Part shown: positions 7,610-11,755 of the stretch, in pieces
Layout: every line of letters begins with the position of its first letter
How positions within the stretch are numbered: the first letter of the stretch is position 1
Origin: Candidatus Methanomarinus sp. HR1
GTDB taxonomy: Archaea; Halobacteriota; Methanosarcinia; Methanosarcinales; Methanocomedenaceae
Assembly (NCBI GenBank): GCA_002926195.1
Contig: MZXQ01000018.1
Location: 1 to 11,755 of the forward strand
DNA length: 11,755 nt
Direction of reading: 5' to 3'
The notes under the pieces: model-generated
What the model was told of the DNA's origin: nothing
The model's database searches: none
What the model saw: only the letters and a program-made list of their open reading frames with translations
Translations under genes and position numbers: made by a program

Positions 7610-8251
7610 TTACAACCTATACATGATCAATGCCCCCAGGACAACCATACCATCACGCAGTGGCCTGAACTTAGAATCACCGGTACGTGCCCTGTAAGTT
7701 ATAGGTATCTTTGTTATCCCAAGTCCCATCCGCACAGCCTTTGCAGTAATCTCGGTTTCTATCCCGAAACCATCCGATTCCAGGGACATCTTCTGTATGG
7801 CTTGTTTTCTTATTGCCCGCATTCCTGATAGGTTATCCACTCTCCTAAAGTAGAGTAAATGGAACAGGCCTCTGGATAGAGCATCTCCAATAAGAAAAAT
7901 TTTAGGCAGGGAATCCCCTGTGAATTCTACCCTTTCACCTACAACCAGGTCATATTTATCAAGAGCTTTGATAAATTCAGGGACCAGTTCGATTGGATAT
8001 GTACCATCCACATCCAGAAATACTACATCATCCTTCGCATAATTAAAAGCACTTCGTAAGGCTTCTCCTTTTCCCAGACCGCGATCAAAGATAACCTCAA
8101 CGTCTAGCTGCCTGGCAATCTCAACAGTCCTATCTGTAGAATTCCCGTCTACAACCACTATACGCAACTGACAGCATATCCTATTTATCTTATCTATTGT
8201 AGCGCCTATACAGGCTTCTTCATTCTTTGTGGGGAGGATCAGGCAAACCAT
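7610..8251 (-). CDS. Soluble family-2 glycosyltransferase (dolichyl-phosphate sugar synthase-like, AglJ-related)
   Basis: 213 residues with a GT-A fold of the GT2 family. It opens with VCLILPTKNEEACIG (2-16), has IVVVDGNSTDRT (31-42) for nucleotide binding, a DVD metal motif (80-82, in FLDVDGTYP), LSGMRAIRKQA (141-151), FGIETEITAKA (162-172), and the SKFRPLRDG motif (193-201) typical of polyprenyl-phosphate mannose/glucose synthases. It stops soon afterwards with only a short hydrophobic end (GMVVLGALIM) and no C-terminal membrane helices. It probably moves a sugar from a nucleotide donor to dolichyl phosphate at the inner membrane face, as in archaeal N-glycosylation; donor and acceptor are inference. 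The ATG at 8251 is 4 bases after the ABC ATPase stop, making it the last gene of the envelope operon. Confidence 0.87.
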   Translation of the reverse strand: MVCLILPTKNEEACIGATIDKINRICCQLRIVVVDGNSTDRTVEIARQLDVEVIFDRGLGKGEALRSAFNYAKDDVVFLDVDGTYPIELVPEFIKALDKYDLVVGERVEFTGDSLPKIFLIGDALSRGLFHLLYFRRVDNLSGMRAIRKQAIQKMSLESDGFGIETEITAKAVRMGLGITKIPITYRARTGDSKFRPLRDGMVVLGALIMYRL

Positions 8252-8255
8252 CGTA

Positions 8256-8978
8256 TCACTTTAATAGATCATCTAATTTACCATCTACCAGCTTAATGAT
8301 CCGGTTGGTCCTTTCTGCTACCCAGGGGTCGTGTGTTACTATAATCACGGTTTGACCATTCCCGGATAGTCTTTGCAGGATATTAGTGATCAACTCACGG
8401 GTTTTAGTATCCACTTCACCGGTTGGTTCATCTGCCAGTATTATCGCAGGTTTATTTGCCAGTGCTCTTGCAATACTTACTCTTTGCTGTTCTCCGCCGC
8501 TAAGTTCCGAGGGTTTATGCTTCAGCCGGTCACCAAGTCCCATCTCAGTAAGGACTTCTTTAGCTCTGGTTATGCGTTCTTGCTTTGGTACTCTGGCAAA
8601 TCTCATGGCAATCTCTACATTACCAAGAGCACTCAGGGCACTTAGCAGATTGAAGTGCTGGAATACAAAACCGATCTTCTCACGACGCAACTTTGGAATA
8701 TCCTTATTTTTGGCTTTTGTTACTTCGATGTTGTCAATGAATACTTTTCCTTGTGTAGGTTTTTCTAACATTCCGATAATAGAGAGCATTGTGGATTTTC
8801 CCGATCCGGAAGGCCCGACAATACTTACCAGTTCACTGCGTTTGATATCAATATCCACTCCACGCAGGGCATGAACAGGTATCTTTCCCTGCATATATGT
8901 TTTTTTTAAGTCCCTGGTCTTTAAGATGATATCTTCATTCATGTCACTAATATCCCTTGCATCTTTCATATCATTCAT
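8256..8978 (-). CDS. MacB/LolD-type ABC transporter ATP-binding protein
   Basis: 240 residues, a complete ABC ATPase: Walker A GPSGSGKST (55-63), Q-loop in FVFQHFNLL (104-112, Q107), signature LSGGEQQ (159-165), Walker B ending ILADEP (180-185), D-loop region TGEVD, and H-loop H216 in VTHDP. Sequence style and partner place it in the LolD/MacB/FtsE group, which powers FtsX-like permeases by mechanotransmission rather than classic import. The start at 8978 overlaps the permease stop by 8 bases and is backed by GGAGG (8988-8992) inside the permease gene, 9 bases upstream; a downstream ATG (residue 13) is a weaker alternative. It acts with the adjacent permease at the cytoplasmic face. Confidence 0.96.
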   Translation of the reverse strand: MNDMKDARDISDMNEDIILKTRDLKKTYMQGKIPVHALRGVDIDIKRSELVSIVGPSGSGKSTMLSIIGMLEKPTQGKVFIDNIEVTKAKNKDIPKLRREKIGFVFQHFNLLSALSALGNVEIAMRFARVPKQERITRAKEVLTEMGLGDRLKHKPSELSGGEQQRVSIARALANKPAIILADEPTGEVDTKTRELITNILQRLSGNGQTVIIVTHDPWVAERTNRIIKLVDGKLDDLLK

Positions 8979-10101
8979 AGCGCAGAGCCTCCATCGGGCT
9001 CATCCTGGTAGCTCTTATCGCTGGATAGATACCAGAGGCTGTTCCCAGCAAAATGGCGAACAGCATGGCGACAGCAACGAGACGTGGAGTGATAAGGAAC
9101 AGTACGATACCCTGGTCGGCCAACCACAGGTTCATTCCGTAAATAACCGCCCAACCGCTGACCAATCCCAATAGACCACCCATCAGGCCCATTATAGAGG
9201 CTTCACCTACTGTCATTAATAGAATATCACGCTGCTGTGCTCCTATGGCTTTTAATATGCCGAATTCCTTTGTTCGTTCCATGACTGACATGAGCATAGT
9301 GTTCATAACACTCAGTCCCCCTATAAGAGCAGCCAGTACGGCAGCACTGACCGTGATCACTGAGAATATCCTCAGATTTTGCTCTGCCTCCTTCTTTAAC
9401 TCGCTTGGTGAGAGTGTATCTACTCCGTCCACACTAAGTTTAATTCTTTTGGCAAGTAAATCACCATCCACGCCTTCCTGCGGAAGAGCAAAGATCAAAG
9501 AGACCATATCGTCCATATCATAGATATCCTGGGCTATATCAAGAGGAATTGCTGCATTAGCATCAAAGAAACTGCCTGTATATTCCAGGACTCCCACTAC
9601 TATAAAATTCTTATCCTCTATCTCAAGTCTGTCTCCCACTCCTATATTATATTGTGTGGCTATACTGCTGCCTATAACAGTTACATACCTGTCTCCTCTT
9701 AATAGGAACCTGCCATCTTTAAGCTGGATTGGTGTCAAAGCAACCTGGGATTTCTCAGGACGAATACCTGTAACCTGATTTCCACCAAAACTCATTCCTC
9801 CTCCTTCTTCGAGAGGTGCCATTAGCATTCCGTATGCATCCTCTACACCAGGTACTTTTCGTACTTCTGCAGCTTTGCTATTTGTCAGCCCACCTCCGAA
9901 TACTCCTACTGAACTAAATACCCGTATCTTTTCGGCTGTAAGTGAAAATGATTTCTCGAATGTCTGGTTGAAGTTCTCTGACATGCCCCCCATCACGATC
10001 ACTGCAAAAATCCCAAGACCTATGCCAGATACAGTCAGTCCTGTCCTGATCTTTCGCTGAGTGAGGTTTCGCAGGATTATATCAAACAATAGTTTCACCA
10101 C
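8971..10101 (-). CDS. MacB/FtsX-family ABC transporter permease
   Basis: 376 residues with MacB topology: one N-terminal membrane helix (about 20-40), a large extracytoplasmic domain (about 42-243, MacB_PCD type), then three helices (about 246-268, 296-322, 338-362). FtsX-domain hallmarks are VMERTKEFGILKAIGA (273-288), the coupling helix that meets the ATPase, and the terminal TRMSPMEALRYE (365-376). Archaeal cells lack MacB's outer-membrane partner TolC, so the substrate is probably moved to or released from the cell surface, or a conformational signal is passed outward. Two consecutive GTG codons (10101 and 10098) directly follow the TAG of the surface protein, so either can be the start; GGTG around the stop may help initiation. 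The 3' end carries the SD for the ATPase gene. Confidence 0.95.
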   Translation of the reverse strand: MVKLLFDIILRNLTQRKIRTGLTVSGIGLGIFAVIVMGGMSENFNQTFEKSFSLTAEKIRVFSSVGVFGGGLTNSKAAEVRKVPGVEDAYGMLMAPLEEGGGMSFGGNQVTGIRPEKSQVALTPIQLKDGRFLLRGDRYVTVIGSSIATQYNIGVGDRLEIEDKNFIVVGVLEYTGSFFDANAAIPLDIAQDIYDMDDMVSLIFALPQEGVDGDLLAKRIKLSVDGVDTLSPSELKKEAEQNLRIFSVITVSAAVLAALIGGLSVMNTMLMSVMERTKEFGILKAIGAQQRDILLMTVGEASIMGLMGGLLGLVSGWAVIYGMNLWLADQGIVLFLITPRLVAVAMLFAILLGTASGIYPAIRATRMSPMEALRYE

Positions 10102-11214
10102 CTAATTTTTTCTAATAAGTGCAAAACTGACCGTGATCATAACCAGGGTCAGGATAATGTTAAACCCGGGTGTCGTTTTCTCAGTAGGCTTACTGATTGG
10201 ATTTATAGGTTCTGGTATGAGCAATACGGTCTCATACCTATCCAGTATATCTCCTTTAAGGGTTTTTACCAGTATGAACACGTTATATACACCCGGATCA
10301 AGATCATTCCAGACCATTCCTACTGTATCATCCCTGTTCAGTGTAAGTATATCTGATCGGTCTGAATAAATAAGCGGCTCTGCACCGTCCTGTCTAAGTT
10401 CAATTTCCACTATGCCGTCAAAAGGAACCTGTGAGCGGCCGAATAAGGTTACACTACCCCCAAAATCATCAACATCCACATCCGTATCATCAATTTCGAT
10501 ATCCTGACATGATGTGAACCCGGTCACATACGATGATGTGATCTGCGGCGCATGAGAGAAGGCCACGACACGTACAATATAGTCTGTCTGGTCTTTTAGC
10601 AGTATAGGCCAGTTAATAGAAAGTGGGGTAGACTGGATAATAGAGATGTCCTCTTTTGTTTTTGAATAAATGATCTCATTTTGGTAGATCAACTCGAAGG
10701 TAATGTCAGCAACAGTCGGATCTGATAATTTTCTTGGAATTAATAGCACACTGGCACCACTGCTTGTGGCACTTAGATCAACTATTTTGAATCTGGGGAG
10801 TGTTATGAATCCATATGAGAATTTACATGAGGATTCATTTATTAGTTCATCATTACTATAGACAGTGGCTTTAGCAGTATAGCTATTAGCATTTGAGTGT
10901 AACTGAGTGTCCCATATAATTACCTTGGTGAGCTTACTATCTTCGGGCATATCCAGGTCTATTGTCCGGGTTATGATAATATCGTCTTGATGTGATAGGG
11001 TGAACTCGATGTGTCCGTTTTCTATTGAGTTATGGGATTGCAGTGTTATATCCATACTATTCTCATCAGAAAAAAGAGATATTATTTCAACCTGGGGTTG
11101 AGCAGATACAGGATGTGATGAAGATAGGATTGTTAGTATTATTGAAAGTAATAGAATAGTATATGATCCGGATTTAATTGTGGCTGTGGTGGATAATAAA
11201 TAAGTTTTATTCAT
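10102..11214 (-). CDS. PGF-CTERM surface protein with three tandem beta-domains
   Basis: 370 residues. A signal peptide (hydrophobic core about 18-31, likely cut after VSA at 38) leads into three similar segments of roughly 90-100 residues (about 40-136, 142-233, 237-333). Each ends with an alternating strand pattern around an aromatic residue (SYTAKATVYS, DYIVRVVAFS, VYNVFILVKT), suggesting Ig-like or CARDB-like folds. The tail has a Thr/Pro linker, the tripeptide PGF (349-351), a hydrophobic helix, then RKN, which is the layout of the PGF-CTERM signal handled by archaeosortase ArtA and linked to lipid anchoring. I chose the ATG at 11212-11214: it yields the signal peptide at the terminus and lies downstream of the likely TATA. 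An ATG at 11331 would add 39 residues before it. First gene of an operon with a MacB-type ABC transporter and a glycosyltransferase; role unknown. Confidence 0.87.
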   Translation of the reverse strand: MNKTYLLSTTATIKSGSYTILLLSIILTILSSSHPVSAQPQVEIISLFSDENSMDITLQSHNSIENGHIEFTLSHQDDIIITRTIDLDMPEDSKLTKVIIWDTQLHSNANSYTAKATVYSNDELINESSCKFSYGFITLPRFKIVDLSATSSGASVLLIPRKLSDPTVADITFELIYQNEIIYSKTKEDISIIQSTPLSINWPILLKDQTDYIVRVVAFSHAPQITSSYVTGFTSCQDIEIDDTDVDVDDFGGSVTLFGRSQVPFDGIVEIELRQDGAEPLIYSDRSDILTLNRDDTVGMVWNDLDPGVYNVFILVKTLKGDILDRYETVLLIPEPINPISKPTEKTTPGFNIILTLVMITVSFALIRKN

Positions 11215-11276
11215 GATATTATTCTCTTTTTTTTGGTTTGAAAGATGATCGTCGAATATATTTTTTGTTATCGTAC

Positions 11277-11286
11277 TTAAATATAT
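11277..11286 (-). promoter_or_regulatory. Likely TATA box of the surface protein/ABC operon
   Basis: On the minus strand the bases read ATATATTTAA, preceded by CCGG and flanked by AT-rich sequence. Initiation about 25 bases further would fall near 11250, giving a leader of roughly 35-40 bases to the ATG at 11214. A second AT-rich candidate lies at about 11256-11266. Either rules out the upstream ATG at 11331. Confidence 0.5.
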
Positions 11287-11340
11287 CCGGGAACATTTGA
11301 GGGCACATAATATTTTCTCTAAAGTATCCACTGTGCTCTC

Positions 11341-11530
11341 TGTAGCAGAGTCAAATAGCCACCACAGTAATGAACCATAGTTCCATCTATGGAATGGGAT
11401 CGGCCATGAAACTGACCGGCAATACCAGCGATATGCTGCGGCACTAAAGTGGAAGCTAAAGCAGATTAATGATTGCTGGGGTGATTACGGTTGGGATGGT
11501 TGCGAATGCCTTCGGCTGAGGAAGTCATGA
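11341..11530. other. GC-richer orphan segment, possible gene remnant or untranslated RNA
   Basis: The 406 bases between the surface-protein start and the ATPase start hold no supported intact gene. By hand count, 11401-11520 is about 52% G+C, clearly above the surrounding intergenic DNA. One plus-strand frame stays open for 49 codons (11381-11527) but has no ATG, GTG or TTG in it. Its translation includes a coding-like helix (RQYQRYAAALKWKLKQIND), then Trp/Gly/Cys-rich residues. A short hairpin, CCATAG/CTATGG, lies at 11375-11392. It could be the 3' scar of a decayed gene, part of a mobile element, or a small RNA; I cannot tell which. Confidence 0.35.
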
Positions 11531-11572
11531 TCCATTTTGGTGGTACATTAGATAGCGTCAGGAGAATGTGTA

Positions 11573-11618
11573 TTTATATACAGGGAAAGATTTGATATAA
11601 TCCATCCCTGTATATAAA
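11573..11618. promoter_or_regulatory. 46-base near-perfect palindrome carrying TATA boxes in both arms
   Basis: TTTATATACAGGGA at 11573-11586 is exactly repeated in reverse complement at 11605-11618. After a two-base mismatch the pairing resumes (GATT 11589-11592 with AATC 11599-11602), leaving a 6-base centre, so 18 of 20 base pairs match. Each arm begins with TTTATATA, a good archaeal TATA box. The left box would start rightward transcription near 11603, about 18 bases before the ATPase ATG; the right box would start leftward transcription near 11588. A dimeric regulator binding the arms would cover both. It may alternatively be a mobile-element end or a transcribed hairpin. Confidence 0.8.
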
Positions 11619-11620
11619 CC

Positions 11621-11755
11621 ATGAACAAAGAAACAATCAAAAAACTCATAATTTTAGCTCAAGAGCGTGAAGTTACACTCGCAAAAAGAGATACTCAAAT
11701 TTACTTTTCAGGTAAGATCAACACAATTATTGGTTCTAGAAGAGCCGGAAAAACA
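11621..11755 (+). CDS. AAA+ ATPase, N-terminal fragment (COG1373/DUF4143-like), cut by window edge
   Basis: The first 45 codons of a gene that continues to the right. It begins MNKETIKKLIILAQEREVT and reaches a P-loop, GSRRAGKT (38-45), right at the edge. A short N-terminal helix followed by a strand and a G-x-RR-x-GKT Walker A is the layout of the archaeal AAA+ group annotated as ATPase with DUF4143 (COG1373), whose members are numerous and poorly understood, some possibly mobile or toxin-antitoxin-like. The ATG at 11621 is 2 bases after the 46-base palindrome and has no SD, so the start depends on the palindrome's TATA box giving a short leader. The family assignment rests on the P-loop and N-terminal layout only; other P-loop families are possible. 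Confidence 0.7.
   Translation, partial: MNKETIKKLIILAQEREVTLAKRDTQIYFSGKINTIIGSRRAGKT

Noticed and set aside
7448..7828. 126-codon plus-strand open frame across the ftsY/glycosyltransferase junction
   Set aside because: It overlaps the end of ftsY in another frame and is antisense to the glycosyltransferase; no SD and no recognisable protein.
8386..8874. 162-codon plus-strand open frame opposite the ABC ATPase
   Set aside because: Antisense shadow of a gene with all ABC motifs intact.
11215..11331. Upstream ATG that would add 39 residues to the surface protein
   Set aside because: It places the signal peptide internally, has no SD, and lies upstream of the best TATA candidate at 11277-11286.
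11573..11618. Terminal inverted repeat of an insertion sequence
   Set aside because: Both arms lie within 46 bases with only a 6-base centre and no transposase or target duplication is visible, so a promoter/operator palindrome fits better; a mobile origin is not excluded.

Overview
The window looks like a piece of a low-GC euryarchaeal chromosome, most likely a methanogen or methane-oxidising relative of the Methanosarcinales. The grounds are the first enzyme of methanopterin synthesis (MptA), an archaeal-type cluster of ribosomal protein eL20/LX, prefoldin alpha and FtsY, a PGF-CTERM surface protein, TATA-like boxes about 25 bases ahead of probable starts, and Shine-Dalgarno (SD) motifs of the GGAGG type in front of several ATG, GTG and TTG starts. 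The genus cannot be fixed from sequence alone.

Layout from left to right. (1) Positions 1-352, minus strand: the start of an exported or membrane-anchored protein with two back-to-back 12-base coding repeats, cut by the window edge. (2) 603-3014, minus: a long U32-family protein made of two related halves. (3) 3161-4761, plus: two translationally coupled coiled-coil proteins, divergent from the U32 gene, followed closely by mptA (4805-5755). (4) 5857-7587, plus: eL20, prefoldin alpha and FtsY, a protein-synthesis, folding and targeting cluster; the eL20 gene is only 58 codons. (5) 7610-11214, minus: a four-gene cluster transcribed as PGF-CTERM surface protein, MacB/FtsX-type permease, MacB/LolD-type ATPase, then a soluble family-2 glycosyltransferase. 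The genes overlap or are spaced by 0-4 bases, so this is probably one operon for a cell-envelope function. It converges on ftsY with a 22-base gap. (6) 11215-11620: about 400 bases without a supported gene. It holds the envelope operon's promoter, a GC-richer orphan stretch, and a 46-base near-perfect palindrome. The palindrome ends 2 bases before the start of an AAA+ ATPase gene (11621 onward, plus) that runs off the right edge.

Most of the window is ordinary archaeal housekeeping. The parts most worth a second look are the palindromic promoter at 11573-11618 with the GC-rich orphan sequence beside it, the PGF-CTERM/ABC-exporter/glycosyltransferase operon, the paired coiled-coil genes next to mptA, and the in-phase 12-base repeat arrays at the left edge. 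I see no CRISPR array, tRNA, rRNA or intact transposase. No clearly new defence or mobile system is demonstrated.
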